Assembly (NCBI GenBank): GCA_023362775.1 | Contig: JALMGJ010000005.1 | Span: forward strand, 68,035,463-68,099,462 | Source: Charina bottae | Lineage: Eukaryota; Chordata; Lepidosauria; Squamata; Charinaidae | Direction of reading: 5' to 3' | Length of the DNA stretch: 64,000 bases | Part shown: positions 1-10,473 of the stretch, one piece after another | How the letters are laid out: each line of letters begins with the position of its first letter | How positions within the stretch are numbered: the stretch's first letter is position 1 | The notes under the pieces: generated by a model | Told to the model about the DNA's origin: nothing | Seen by the model: the letters and a program-made list of their open reading frames with translations, nothing else | The model's database searches: none | Program-made: the position numbers and the translations under genes

Positions 1-63
1 AAGACCAGCCTCTATGATATTATTTCCAAGAATGCCCTTGGACTCTATGTAGGCCCTATAGAC

Positions 64-322
64 CAGAGCTTTCCAAACTCTGTGTCGTGACATGTTAGTG
101 TGTCGGCTGCAGTGTCTGGGTGTGTCGCGGCTGCTGCTGCCTCCGAGCCCTGCCAGGATTCCGCGCAGGTCCTAGTGCCTGCCTTGTGCCTGGCTGCCTC
201 CAACCCTGCTGTGATTCCGCGCAGGTCCTAGTGCCTGCCTTGTGCCCTGCTGTAAGAGTGTGTCGCAAAATGATGCATGTCTAAAAAGTGTGTCACCAAC
301 ATGAAAAGTTTGGAAAGCTCTG
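64..322 (-). mobile_element. hAT-type MITE, copy 1 (two-unit minisatellite form)
   Basis: Non-autonomous DNA transposon with terminal inverted repeats: CAGAGCTTTCCAAACT at the left and AGTTTGGAAAGCTCTG at the right. It is flanked by a perfect 8-bp duplication, ctatagac, at 56-63 and 323-330, which is the hallmark of hAT transposition. The interior has several GTGTGTC motifs near both ends and two copies of a unit containing CGCAGGTCCTAGTGCCTGCC (about 141-198 and 199-248). It is the inverse-orientation relative of the 745-bp element at 57506, which carries nine such units. It encodes no protein, so movement would need a transposase from elsewhere. Confidence 0.9.
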
Positions 323-330
323 CTATAGAC

Positions 331-1821
331 CTTCTCTGCAGCTCAGTTTCTTGCAGGTAAACATACTAACCTGGTGGGGGAAAAAACTCCACAAGGTAAA
401 TTGGCAGTTGATCATTAATATCCTGTGGTACCGTGAGGGTGGCAAGGAGCCATCTCACAGGTTTGCTTTCTGGTAAATTAGTGCTTTGAAAGTTGCCATG
501 TACATCTTGACAGCTATTTTGTGAATGGTGAGTGGTCACACTGCCATTCCGGCAACACGCTCTCCAAAGGGCGATTAAGGGGGATCTCACATCTAGCTTT
601 TATTCATGGCAACCTTGCAGCTTTCTCTCCTGTCACCTTAGAGCCTGGAATTTGTCCTGAGGCTCATTATATGCAAAGTTGTGACCCCTCTTTGAGAAAA
701 GGAAGATTTTTTTCCATTAGACAAAGTAACATGTATTAACTGTGGAATAAGGAAGGAAAACAGGTCAAATATAGCAAGCATTACTTCCCCTTGCTGAAAC
801 CTATTTCAGGGCAATCATTTTGCTTTCCTTTTATCAGATAACAAGCTTAACACTACATATAATGTAGCTGAATTTCTGTTGCAGCTATTAAAGCACACAA
901 ACAAATTATCACAGAAATAGGTTTGGAAAAATGAAGAATAAATATTATATACAGAGTGAATTATATTATTTGCTGTGCCATTAGAATGTTGCATTTTGTT
1001 TTAAATTGATTTTTTTTTCTCTTATTATGCTATATTATTGTTGTGTAATTTTGTTGTTCAGTTCTCTCCATGGTTCTGATCATTGATCAAATACCTTATT
1101 TGAACTTGAACTAGCAAGCATTACCATCTCTATTGAATATGGTTGGAATGAAACAAGATCTCAAAACTACCAACTAACCAGAAGGTTTCCGCTTCATGTA
1201 AGCAATTCAACATGCAGTCAAAGTCAGTGGTAGGTTAACAATAATGAGTTTTTTTAAAGGCAGTTCTGGAAAGTAAATCTCTACAGCAGCCTTGTTCATA
1301 CTGGTGCTTTAACATTTAATATGGGGCTGATCTACAGTCTGCATTAATCTTTCAGATCAACATTGGGCTTTCCAGACAAAAATTCAATAGTTGCAACAGA
1401 CCTAATGAATTTCTGCCTACCACATCCTAAAAATAACATTGCTCCCCTCCTAGCAGTGAGTGTAATGAATGTCTACAGATGCAGCCAATTAATTTTTGCA
1501 TGATGCTTCCATAAAAGATAAACTGACAATACTGATTAGCTTTGAAAATGTCAGCAGCATCGTAAGAATCTTTTTTTAAAAAGAAAACTAAGAAGTTGTC
1601 CACAGAAGTTTGAAGCTGGAAAGCTCTACTATTCATGAAGGCCAGAGTTGACTGTAAAATATGCGTGCTTACTGCTGGAAGATGCTTGAACTCAAGCTTT
1701 AGTCGTTCATCCCACATGTAAAATTTCCATCTTAGGAATTTATGTGAACCATAGTCCTTTTGCTAACAAGTTAAAAGATTCAGCTGAACAGCTGTTTTAG
1801 TATCGGCTTTTTTAAAAAAAT
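331..1821. other. Non-coding stretch, no recognised feature
   Basis: AT-rich sequence without a convincing ORF, splice-bounded exon or repeat that I recognise. The short ORFs here have no family-like motifs. Confidence 0.5.
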
Positions 1822-1875
1822 TTATCTATCTATCTATCTATCTATCTATCAATCAATCAATCAATCAATCAATCA
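1822..1875. repeat. Compound microsatellite (ATCT)n(AATC)n
   Basis: About seven ATCT units run directly into about six AATC units. The switch of unit in mid-tract suggests that a point change spread by slippage. Confidence 0.95.
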
Positions 1876-1929
1876 TATTTTGGTACTGTGGAAAGACAGA
1901 CTGCATGAGCATATTATAATCACCTGTGC

Positions 1930-1959
1930 TCCTCCCTTCCCCTTCCCCTTCCCCTTCCC
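1930..1959. repeat. C/T-rich simple repeat (CCTTCC)n
   Basis: Pyrimidine-only tract of imperfect CCCCTT units. Confidence 0.85.
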
Positions 1960-1984
1960 TATCATCAGGACCACCCAGCTCCAA

Positions 1985-2440
1985 ATCAAGCAGTGTTAGG
2001 CTGGAGGGAAGACAAGATGGCTACCTGGGAACTCTGCAGCCATAGGTCTCATGAAGAATAGGCTGAATAAACAGAGCCAAACCCCAGGAGTCAAGTAGAG
2101 AGGCAAACTAAAAGACAGACAGCCTGGATGAGAAAGAGGGAACTGGAAAGAAGGCAACAGCTGAGAAAACTGGGGAGGGAGAGGCATTTATTTCTTTCCC
2201 TTAGAACTGGTGTGAGATAAAAGTTCTTCGAGCCATTTCCCTCAGATGGAGCAAAGATTCGGAAGAGGAGAAAAATGAAGAAGCCCAGCCAGGAACAAAT
2301 AAGCAGAAAAGATGAAGAAAAAGTAAAAACTTTGACAGAACAGAAATAAAAAACATTACCTAAAAATATAAAAGACAGATTGAACTCTGTAGAGAGTGGC
2401 AATAGAGATATACAGGGATTAAGACAAGAGGAATATAGAG
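1985..2440 (+). mobile_element. Possible L1-like 5' end/ORF1 fragment
   Basis: Purine-rich + strand beginning near 'gaagacaagatggctacc', like the opening of many L1 5' UTRs. It is followed by a lysine/glutamate-rich broken reading frame that looks like the coiled-coil start of an L1 ORF1. No poly(A) tail or target duplication is visible. The call rests on composition and the starting motif only. Confidence 0.3.
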
Positions 2441-2472
2441 GTCATCAATGATATGTAGATATTAGAAATATA

Positions 2473-2890
2473 CAGTCGTGTGTAAAAGTTTGTGAACCCT
2501 TTTAAATTTTTGATATTTCTGTGTATATATGTCAGGGAGATAGAGGACGGCGGTGGGGGGAGTTCCCTCAGAGAAGGGAAACGCGTGCGCAGTTCAGAAG
2601 CATTGGCCGTGTTTCCCAAACACTTCCAGAAAGCTCCGCCCTAGCCTGAACTTATGCCTCTGGGATTCTTCAAGCCAATTTAGTTTAGCAGGATTCTGTG
2701 AGTAGGTAGCAAATAAACACTAGAGACTCGATTCCTAGCCTCGGCGTGTTATTTCTGCACCTACACCAGGACAATATATGACCTAAAACGTGATCTGTTC
2801 TCCCCATAAGTCCTAAAACCAGATAAAGAGAAACCAATTAAACAAATGAGTCAAAAACATTATACTTGTTCCTTGATTTATTGAGCATTT
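2473..2890 (+). mobile_element. Tc1/mariner-like end fragment, interrupted by an LTR
   Basis: Starts at a TA with CAGTCGTGTGTAAAAGTTTG and continues with 'tttgtgaaccctttt', then (after the LTR) 'gacctaaaac' and 'aaacaaatgag'. The same sequence recurs at 37595 without interruption, which fixes the pre-insertion structure. No transposase is encoded. The family assignment comes from the TACAGTGG-type terminus typical of Tc1-like elements. Confidence 0.7.
2530..2773 (+). mobile_element. Solo LTR inserted in the Tc1-like element
   Basis: A 244-bp segment opens with TGTCAGGG and closes with GGACA (TG...CA ends), and is flanked by atata on both sides (2525-2529 and 2774-2778). It carries a plus-oriented AATAAA at about 2712 near its 3' part, as expected for an LTR R region. 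Comparison with the intact Tc1-like copy at 37595 shows that exactly this block is extra. No gag, pol or env is adjacent, so this is a solo LTR left by recombination. It resembles the segment at 30819 in its polyadenylation region and its TGTCAGGG/CCCTGACA terminus. Confidence 0.75.
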
Positions 2891-3662
2891 ATTATTTACA
2901 ATTCCTTTAAAAAAAAAATTATATGCTTTCCTTTTGTATAAAAGAAAAGTCTCCTCCCCCAGCCACTGAAGGGACATACAAAAACCCAATCAATTTTCCA
3001 AGTTTCCAGTGCTTTCAATGTATTGAGTCAGGGTCAGTCTGGTTATTGGTGGTTCAATGAGAAAAAAAGAACCACTCGCGACAGGTACCCTGTCTTTTGA
3101 TAATGCTGACTTCTTTATGCTATAGTTCTTTCCATCTTGACTGGATGCAATTTTTTTTCTGATTATTTCACTTCTACAGAACAGTAATGAATTATATTCC
3201 ACTTCAAAAAAAATTAGTCCCCATAAATCTTCTGTCTGATGTTGTTTGATAATGATTTATTATTGGAGTGTAATTTTTTTAGACATACTTTCACCACATA
3301 AGTGAATATGAAAAGAAACAGTCTTTCCTGTGCTGAAAGAAGAGAAACAGTGCCCTCTCCTGAGCAATAGAAAGACTCTTGATGATTCCCCCCTCATTTT
3401 TATTACACTAAGACTCCTTTTAGGAGAACATGCTTGAAAGGTGCCTGTAAAGGTGCATGGCTTGACTTGTGAAGGAGAACCCAAAAAACAATAGAATAGC
3501 AATTAACATACAGCAATTTATTTCCATTGTTCATTCATAGCTGATTTCTCTTTTAGCCTCCAAAAAAGTAAAGAGATGTTAATATGTTTTGATTTTTCGT
3601 GAATAGCTCCTTAATATTTCAAAACAAATTTATTCTGCATGTCTTCTTTTTAAATCTTTCAG
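2891..3662. other. Non-coding stretch before a candidate exon
   Basis: AT-rich sequence with no recognised repeat. The last 30 bases before 3663 are pyrimidine-rich and end in CAG, compatible with a splice acceptor. Confidence 0.45.
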
Positions 3663-3750
3663 AGAATTGCTATCTAGTGATGCAATGAAAGACTACAACA
3701 GAGCCCGGGTTTATCTGGATGAAAATTTCAAGTCGCAGGAACATTTTACG
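3663..3750 (+). CDS. Candidate internal exon of an unidentified host gene
   Basis: Between an acceptor-like 'aaatctttcag' and a donor-like 'acg|gtacat' lies an 88-bp open frame in phase (one base, then 29 codons). It encodes a charged, non-repetitive peptide containing the residues MKDYNRARVYLDE and ending in SQEHFT. Its codon choice and composition differ from the AT-rich surroundings, and it matches no transposon I recognise. An 88-bp exon would shift phase by one base. I cannot name the gene. The donor (GTACAT) is weak, and no second exon is visible in the remaining 60 kb, so the gene would need very large introns. It could also be chance. Confidence 0.4.
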
Positions 3751-3825
3751 GTACATTTCTTGACACTTTTGTGTATCTTCTGGATGACTTCACTTACTCA
3801 TCTTTACAAAAGGTGGCCTTCCTTA

Positions 3826-3930
3826 GCCCAATAGTCTCTAGATACAATTCCCAGTAACCTTGATCAAAGACAAGTCAAGGGAATTCTAGGAGTTGCATTT
3901 TTGGCATATCTGGAGGAACCTGGTTGGGGA
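3826..3930 (-). repeat. Dispersed repeat fragment ('tccagat...gcaactcc' type)
   Basis: Read on the minus strand this contains 'cctccagatatg' and then 'gcaactcctagaattcc'. That resembles a repeat common in lizards and birds built around 'ctccagatgttgg...tacaactccca'. Further decayed matches appear at 20340-20375, 35106-35175 and 45715-45765. The class is not determined. Confidence 0.4.
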
Positions 3931-5048
3931 AGGATCACGCAAGGCTTTATTTGAGAGTTATTGCGGGTGATAAAAATACAGTAGTGTATTTAATTTGCAG
4001 TCGCAGTGTACTTAATAAGAATACCCTAGATGTTAGCTCCATTTTTAAAAAGACAGAACAGACATTAATATTTGTTAGCAGCAGTGTGATAATGACTGGA
4101 GATTATCCACCACATAGAATAGATGGCTTTACATACCCATATAGTAGCAGAGATTTCAGCTATGAAAACAAAAAGATTAATTACATATTGTAACTGCTCT
4201 TTAAGATAAAAATCCTCACATGATAGTAAGATATTAGTAACATAATATGCATATTATCATAAAATACCAGTTCACACATAATTCTAAACCAGAATTGGAT
4301 GTTTGTCTGAATTCTCATCAGCCCTTCCCCACCCCAAGATACAATTTTGAAGTCATGGCTTTGAGTTATGAATTCTGGCTTGCTTAAGATTGCTATTGGG
4401 TTTGCCCTGAGAATCCACATCTCCTCAACAGAGTAACTGTCTCACAGACACACTCCCACAAACACAAAACTAAGATAAATAACCCCACAGAACTCCTATC
4501 AGCCACCCAATTAAAGAAGCATGAAAACCCATTCCACAAGAAACCAAGTTAAAAATTGTAAACAAATTGAACACAGTTTAAGAACCAGAAACCACAGACC
4601 ACTGTATCTTCCCACAAACCCACAGGAAACCCTGGCCATATAAACAGCTACATTTATTCAATCTGTCCCCAGCCTTTCCAAGAACATAGGTTAAAAACAC
4701 ATACCCAGAATAAACACAGAACATTCCATCAAACGCAGACTGAAGCAGTCTTTTCTTGCTACTGAAAAGTCTTGGATACCACCTGTGTGCTTCTGAGAGA
4801 GAGAGAAAGAAAAGGAAAGCAAACCAGGAACCAGTTAACAAAGCCATAACTTCCTTTCTGTCTTGATATCTTCACAGCTTTATTCTTCTTTTTCCATTAC
4901 CACACTAAGAAAATCTGAGCAATATAATTTATATCAAAACTTGAGAAGGACAATAAGTGTATGTTATGGATGCATTTAAGCACATGTGTATGTTTGTGAG
5001 TTTGCCTTGCATCTGTTTCAGGTTTAAGTGTACCCCTGGACTATCATT
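3931..5048. other. Non-coding stretch
   Basis: No recognised gene or repeat. The part at 4440-4850 is A/C-rich on the + strand and might be a decayed retroelement, but no terminal structure supports this. Confidence 0.45.
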
Positions 5049-5103
5049 GTAGGGGGAGAGCTATGTTAGTCTGTGGTGGCAAAAAAATCAGGAGGCACCT
5101 TTT

Positions 5104-5105
<2 letters not shown>
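5049..5105 (+). repeat. Older interspersed repeat split by the L1 (left half)
   Basis: The motif 'gctatgttagtctgtggt' followed by 'ggaggcacctttt' continues on the far side of the L1 at 11068-11100 with 'ttattaaaaggcataagc'. Joined in thought, it looks like a repeat widespread in amniotes whose copies read 'gttagtctgt ... caccttagagactaac ... cataagc'. Its bases 5089-5105 form the left target-site duplication of the L1. Confidence 0.55.
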
Positions 5106-5145
<40 letters not shown>

Positions 5146-5711
5146 TAAAAAATAAACTTTATTTACATTTAACATATAACACAGACATTTACATTTTACA
5201 TAAAACATATCCCATTTACACTTAGGCATTTCATCAGTTGCATATTTTCATAGTCTTATAACTTATAAATTTTTATTTTCTAGTCTTTTGCATAATCCGA
5301 TCTTTCAATTCTATTTATCTATTTCTACTTTCTTTTTCCTTCCTACCTTCTTACCTCCCATACTCCTCTCCCACTACTACATATCTCTTAATCCACAAAA
5401 TCCCTCCCTTAGCTTTTTTATCTATTTTTAGTTCATTAGTTCCTTTCTTTCATTTTTATGTTTCTATATATATATATATATTCTATTATTCTCTTATGCA
5501 TTTTTCCTTTCTTAATTTTTAAAGACTTAACCTCTTCTACCTACACATACATACTACATATTCATACACATTTAAAATTACTTCCGGCTTTCTTAACTCA
5601 GAACATTAAATGTAACTAATTTGTATACATTTTCTCTCTTACTTTCTATATTTCCTTATTTCCCCCCCCCTTACTATATTTTTACTTATAGTTATATAAT
5701 TACATATATAT
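5106..5711 (-). other. L1 3' UTR and poly(A) tail
   Basis: From the ORF2 stop the minus strand runs through about 570 bp of T/A-rich non-coding sequence into an A tail of about 35 bases. An AATAAA-like string lies next to the tail (TTTATT near 5158 on the + strand). A C run at 5664-5671 (G on the sense strand) recalls the G-rich 3' UTR tract of other vertebrate L1s, but it is short. Confidence 0.8.
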
Positions 5712-8700
5712 CTATTTAATATTGTATTCCTTTTTAAGATACTCTGTAAAAGGGTCCCATATCTCTTTATGCTTCCCTATTTCTTTCCCTTTTATTAGGT
5801 TAGTTAATCTGTCTGCTTGCATTAATTCCATTAATTTCATAATCCAATCTTCTTTTGTTGGTATATTTTCTTCCTTCCATAATTGCGCATATTTTACTCT
5901 TGCTGCTGTACTTAAATATAAAAATAATGTCTTTTGTCTTTTATTCATGATATCATCAGTTTTGCCTAGTAAATAGATTTCTGGTTTCATTTGTATGTCT
6001 TTACCTAGCATTTCTTTTATATATGTATTTATTTTAGTCCAATATTTTCTTGCTTTGTCACATTGCCACCAAATGTGGTAAAAAGATCCTCTTTTTTTTT
6101 TGCATTTCCAACAGACATTCGTATTTCTAATTTTTGATTTAAATAGCACCTCAGGTGATAGGTACCATCTATATATCATTTTATATATGTTTTCCCTTAA
6201 ACTATTACTTAGGGTGAATTTTATATTTTTTGACCAAATTTTTTGCCACTGCTCATATGTAATTTCTATACCTAAATCTTCTTCCCATTTCTTCATATAA
6301 TTTTTAATTTTTATATCTTTAGTTTTCATTTCCAATAATATCTTGTAAATTTTTGATATCAAGTGGTCATTATCTCGTTCTAATATATTATCCCAATTAT
6401 TTTGATCTTTTATGAATTGAAAATTTTTATTGTCGATTTTATATTGTTCTTTTAGTTGAAAGTACGTAAACCAGTGGCACATTATATTTTCGTTTTCTAG
6501 TTCCTCCCGTGTTTTTAGTCTATAATTATTTCCTTCCATTTTTAACAAGTTTTGATATTTTATAAAATCCTTATCTGTTTGATTCCCTATTCTGGCGCCT
6601 GCCTCCTGTGGCGATACCCATAATGGCAAGCCAGGTAGTAATGTTTTTTTATATTTGTTCCAAATTTTTAATAGTGACTTCCTAATTATATGATTGTTAA
6701 ATAACTTATGTACTTTGCATCTATTATGCCACATATAGCCATGCCAACCATACCTGTTGTCGTGTCCTTCCAAGTTTATTGTTTTTCCATCTTCTAATTT
6801 AATCCAGTCTCTAATCCAAATTAGCCCGCATGTTTCATAATACAATTTTAAATCAGGCATTGCTAAACCCCCTCTATTTTTAGTATCTTGTAGGTATTTA
6901 AGTTTAATTCTAGGTTTTTTTTTTTGCCAAATAAATTTTGTTATTTCTCTTTGCCATTTTGTAAAAATTTGATCTTTTATTGTAATTGGGATTGTTTGAA
7001 ACAGGTATAGAAATCTTGGTAAAATATTCATTTTTATTGTGGCAATTCTGCCTAATAGGGATATTTGCAAGTTTGCCCATTTCTCCAAATCCTTTTTGAT
7101 TTCTTTCCATAAGCTTTCATAGTTATTTTTATATAAATCCAAGTTATTATTTGTTATTTGAATTCCTAAGTACTTAATTTTTTTAACATTTTGGAAACCT
7201 GATATTTGTTCTATTTTGTCTATTTCTACTTTAGGCATATTTAAATTTATCATTTTGGTTTTTTCCTTATTTATTTTAAATCCTGATACTTCACCATATT
7301 CTTGTAGTTTAGAGATCAATTTTGTTATTGAGTTTATTGGATTTTGTAATGTTATTACTAGATCATCAGCGAACGCCTTTAATTTGTATTCCTCTTTCTT
7401 GATCTTAATCCCCTCTATTTCTTGATCTTTCCTTATTTCATCTAATAAAACCTCTAGTACCAGTATAAATAATAATGGGGAAATAGGGCATCCTTGCCTA
7501 GTACCTTTCATTATTTTGCATTCCTGTGTTAGTTCATCGTTTACTATTATTCTTGCTTTTTGTATCCTATATATTGCTTTTATTGCATTTATGAATTTAT
7601 TTCCAAAATCTTTTTTTTCTAATACTTTGAACATAAAATTCCAATTTACGTTGTCAAAAGCTTTTTCTGCGTCTAAAAATAGTAGTGTTATTTGTTTTTC
7701 ATTATGTACTTTAGCATATTCTATTAAATCAATTACATTTCTAATATTATCTTTTATTTGTCTAGTCGGCAGAAATCCATTTTGATCTTGCTTAATAGTT
7801 TTCTGTAAAATTTTTTTGAGTCTTTCCGCAAGAATAATAGTAAAAATTTTATAATCATTATTTAATAATGAAATTGGCCTATAATTTTTACAATCTGTTG
7901 GATCCTGATTTTCCTTTGGGATTAGTGTAATGTTAGCCTCTTTCCATGATTCAGGTATTTCTGACCCTTGAAGTATTGAATTAAACATTTCTTCTAATGG
8001 TTTAATTAATTGTTCTTGTAGTTTTTTATAATAATCTGCTGTGAGTCCGTCTGTCCCTGGTGCCTTATTTACTTTCAATTTTTTAATTGCTTCTCTGATT
8101 TCTTGGGTTGTAATATTGTGGTTTGTAAGTTCCTTATCTTCTTCTGTTAATTTTTCAATGTTACAATTTTTAATATATTCTTCTACTTTATCTGCTGGGG
8201 TTTTCTGCTCCTGATATAGATTTGTATAATAATCAAAAAAAACTCTCTTAATGTCTTCATTATATGTGAACTCCATATTTTTATTTTTTATTTTATTTAT
8301 AATTCTTTTCTCTTTTTCTTTTCTCAGTTTGTACATTAACCATTTTCCTGGTTTATTTGCCTGCTCAAAGTTTCTTTGTTTTATAAATTTTAATTTTTTA
8401 TCTAATTCTTCTGTTAACTCAATCTTAAGGTGAGATTGTAGCCATTTTATCTGGTTCATAATCTCTTCCTTTTCTTTCTTTCTTTTTTTATTTTTTTGCA
8501 ATTCTAGTTCTTTTTCTTTTATCTGATTCATTAATGTTTCTAATTTTTTTTTAAATCTATTTTTAATATATTTGTTTTTCGAAATCAAGTTGCCTCTCAT
8601 GAATGCTTTGCTTGTTTCCCAAACCTTTTCTATACTTACTTCATTATTCATGTTCCATTTTAGAAATTCTTGTAATTTCTTCTCTAGGTCTTCTACATTT

Positions 8701-9467
8701 TTATTATCTTTGAGTATATTTTCATTCATTTTCCATCTATATATTTTTTTATTTATGTTTAAGGTCATACAAACAGGATTATGGTCAGACAGCGTTTTTG
8801 CATTAATTGTCATAGCTCTAATTTTATTTTCCAAATTTTTTGTAACCCAAATCATGTCTATTCTGGAAAAGGAATTAAATCTATTTGAATAATAGGTATA
8901 TTCTTTCTTGTTTCCATTTTTGTATCTCCATCCATCTATTAGCATTAGGTTTTTTGCCATATTAAAAAATTCCTTGGGTAGTTTCCCTTGATTTTTATTA
9001 ACATGGTTTTCTGATTTTCTATCAATCTCTGGTTCTACTACCCCGTTTAAATCACCCATTAATATACAATTTTCAATCCTCTTTTCTGAAATTATTTCTG
9101 AAATTTTTTTAAAGAAATTTTTTTGCTCGTTATTTGGAGCGTAGATTCCTATTATCATCATTTTTATATTTTGACATTCTATTTCTACTAATATAAATCT
9201 ACCTTCTTGATCTTTTTCTACTAGTTGAGGTTTTAACGCTGGCTTAATATATATTACAATCCCATTTTTCTTTTTTTCATTTGATGTTACAAAGGCTATT
9301 CCCAATCTTTTATTTTCCAAATATTTTTCATCTTTATTTTTAATATGTGTCTCTTGCAAGCATATAATATCCAGTTCTTGTTTCTTTAACAGTTGAAATA
9401 TTCTATGTCTTTTAACAGGTGAATTGAATCCATTAATATTCCATGTTATAATGTTTAATTTATTCAT
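5712..9467 (-). CDS. L1 ORF2p: endonuclease-reverse transcriptase
   Basis: A 1251-residue protein, close to the usual length of about 1275 for vertebrate L1 ORF2p. The N-terminal APE-type endonuclease (about 1-240) retains its catalytic residues: N10 in WNINGF, E39 in LQETH, D139/N141 in GDLNG, D204 in RIDMIW and D228/H229 in SDHN. Reverse transcriptase (about 460-800) has APGTDGL, NYRPISLL, LFLDAEKAFD, GTRQGCPISP and the active-site FADD at 699-702. A C-terminal cysteine motif, CX2CX8HX4C, lies near residues 1120-1137. The ATG is chosen because the endonuclease begins at once. There is no internal stop or frameshift. It would act in cis on L1 RNA and in trans on SINE-like RNAs. Confidence 0.97.
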   Translation of the reverse strand: MNKLNIITWNINGFNSPVKRHRIFQLLKKQELDIICLQETHIKNKDEKYLENKRLGIAFVTSNEKKKNGIVIYIKPALKPQLVEKDQEGRFILVEIECQNIKMMIIGIYAPNNEQKNFFKKISEIISEKRIENCILMGDLNGVVEPEIDRKSENHVNKNQGKLPKEFFNMAKNLMLIDGWRYKNGNKKEYTYYSNRFNSFSRIDMIWVTKNLENKIRAMTINAKTLSDHNPVCMTLNINKKIYRWKMNENILKDNKNVEDLEKKLQEFLKWNMNNEVSIEKVWETSKAFMRGNLISKNKYIKNRFKKKLETLMNQIKEKELELQKNKKRKKEKEEIMNQIKWLQSHLKIELTEELDKKLKFIKQRNFEQANKPGKWLMYKLRKEKEKRIINKIKNKNMEFTYNEDIKRVFFDYYTNLYQEQKTPADKVEEYIKNCNIEKLTEEDKELTNHNITTQEIREAIKKLKVNKAPGTDGLTADYYKKLQEQLIKPLEEMFNSILQGSEIPESWKEANITLIPKENQDPTDCKNYRPISLLNNDYKIFTIILAERLKKILQKTIKQDQNGFLPTRQIKDNIRNVIDLIEYAKVHNEKQITLLFLDAEKAFDNVNWNFMFKVLEKKDFGNKFINAIKAIYRIQKARIIVNDELTQECKIMKGTRQGCPISPLLFILVLEVLLDEIRKDQEIEGIKIKKEEYKLKAFADDLVITLQNPINSITKLISKLQEYGEVSGFKINKEKTKMINLNMPKVEIDKIEQISGFQNVKKIKYLGIQITNNNLDLYKNNYESLWKEIKKDLEKWANLQISLLGRIATIKMNILPRFLYLFQTIPITIKDQIFTKWQREITKFIWQKKKPRIKLKYLQDTKNRGGLAMPDLKLYYETCGLIWIRDWIKLEDGKTINLEGHDNRYGWHGYMWHNRCKVHKLFNNHIIRKSLLKIWNKYKKTLLPGLPLWVSPQEAGARIGNQTDKDFIKYQNLLKMEGNNYRLKTREELENENIMCHWFTYFQLKEQYKIDNKNFQFIKDQNNWDNILERDNDHLISKIYKILLEMKTKDIKIKNYMKKWEEDLGIEITYEQWQKIWSKNIKFTLSNSLRENIYKMIYRWYLSPEVLFKSKIRNTNVCWKCKKKRGSFYHIWWQCDKARKYWTKINTYIKEMLGKDIQMKPEIYLLGKTDDIMNKRQKTLFLYLSTAARVKYAQLWKEENIPTKEDWIMKLMELMQADRLTNLIKGKEIGKHKEIWDPFTEYLKKEYNIK

Positions 9468-9520
9468 TTTTATACAAGCCCACTTCTAGCTATTTTTCAC
9501 ACCTTATGGTCTTTAACGTC

Positions 9521-10315
9521 TTACTCCTGTTCTTTTACTTGTTCTTTCTTACTTCCCAATTCTTTTTCTAGTTTCTTGTGAAATTCTTTTGCCTTAAGTA
9601 CAGAGGTTAACCGGTATCTTTGTCCCTTGTACTGGAGATTTACCCCTTCCACTGCCTCCCACCTGAAATTTATTTCATTTTTCTTTAATAAGTCTGTGAG
9701 AAATTTATATTCTTTTCTTTTTTTTAAGATTCTCCCTGGTACCTCTTTGAATATAGTCACAGTTTTACCTTCCACCTCAATTTTTTTATTAAATGCAGCT
9801 TGTATTACCGCATCTCTATATTTTTTTTTTGAAAATTCTATTAATATGTCCCTTGGTTTCTTGTTCACCTTTGCATATTGAGAATTTACCCTATAAATTT
9901 TTTCAATTTCTTCCTCTACTTTTTCACCCTCCCATTCAATCAAGTCAGCAATCATTTGTATTAATGTTTCCCTTATATTCTCTTCTTTGTCTTCCTCCAC
10001 ACCTCTTATTCTAATATAGTGTTCTTTTTCCTTTATCTCTAATAATATTATGCGCTCTTCATCCTCTTCTCTTCTTTTTTCACATTCTTCAGTCTGTAGC
10101 TTAACACCTTGTATTTCAGTCTTTAGTTTTTCCTCTATAATGTCCAGTTTTTGTTGCAATTTTCTTTCTAAAGAAGAAAGTTTTTCTTCTAAAACTTTTT
10201 TAACAGTCAATGTAATAGTCTCTGTTGTCTTAGCTGTAAATTCATCGAATAAAGACTTAAATCCTTCACCCTCTAACGAGTCTGAACCTTTTCTTAGTGT
10301 TCTTTTAACAGCCAT
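9521..10315 (-). CDS. L1 ORF1p: RNA-binding chaperone
   Basis: A 264-residue basic/acidic protein, shorter than mammalian ORF1p (about 338). Residues about 15-100 form a heptad-rich coiled coil that would trimerise. Residues about 100-180 fit the RRM domain, with an RNP2-like strand 'YIRIRGVEE' and an RNP1-like segment 'RDILIEFSKKKYRDAV'. Residues about 180-250 fit the C-terminal domain, with 'RYRLTSVLKAKEF'. It lies 53 bp upstream of ORF2 in the same transcript. The frame is complete with its own start and stop. In L1 biology this protein coats L1 RNA and is needed for mobility. Confidence 0.94.
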   Translation of the reverse strand: MAVKRTLRKGSDSLEGEGFKSLFDEFTAKTTETITLTVKKVLEEKLSSLERKLQQKLDIIEEKLKTEIQGVKLQTEECEKRREEDEERIILLEIKEKEHYIRIRGVEEDKEENIRETLIQMIADLIEWEGEKVEEEIEKIYRVNSQYAKVNKKPRDILIEFSKKKYRDAVIQAAFNKKIEVEGKTVTIFKEVPGRILKKRKEYKFLTDLLKKNEINFRWEAVEGVNLQYKGQRYRLTSVLKAKEFHKKLEKELGSKKEQVKEQE

Positions 10316-10413
10316 ATTTTAACAGGTATCAAGAGCAAATATACATGCAATATTTCCCCCCCCCCACAAAATCTGTTTCAAAGATCTCTTTTCTATTATA
10401 TCTAAACTTTTTC

Positions 10414-10473
<60 letters not shown>

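Noticed and set aside
2525..2778. CpG-containing 244-bp block first considered a host promoter
   Set aside because: TG...CA ends, an atata duplication and the empty Tc1-like copy at 37595 show that it is a solo LTR.
5722..10322. Many 60-100-codon + strand frames between 5.7 and 10.3 kb
   Set aside because: Antisense shadows of the L1 ORFs. They are hydrophobic because the sense strand is A-rich.
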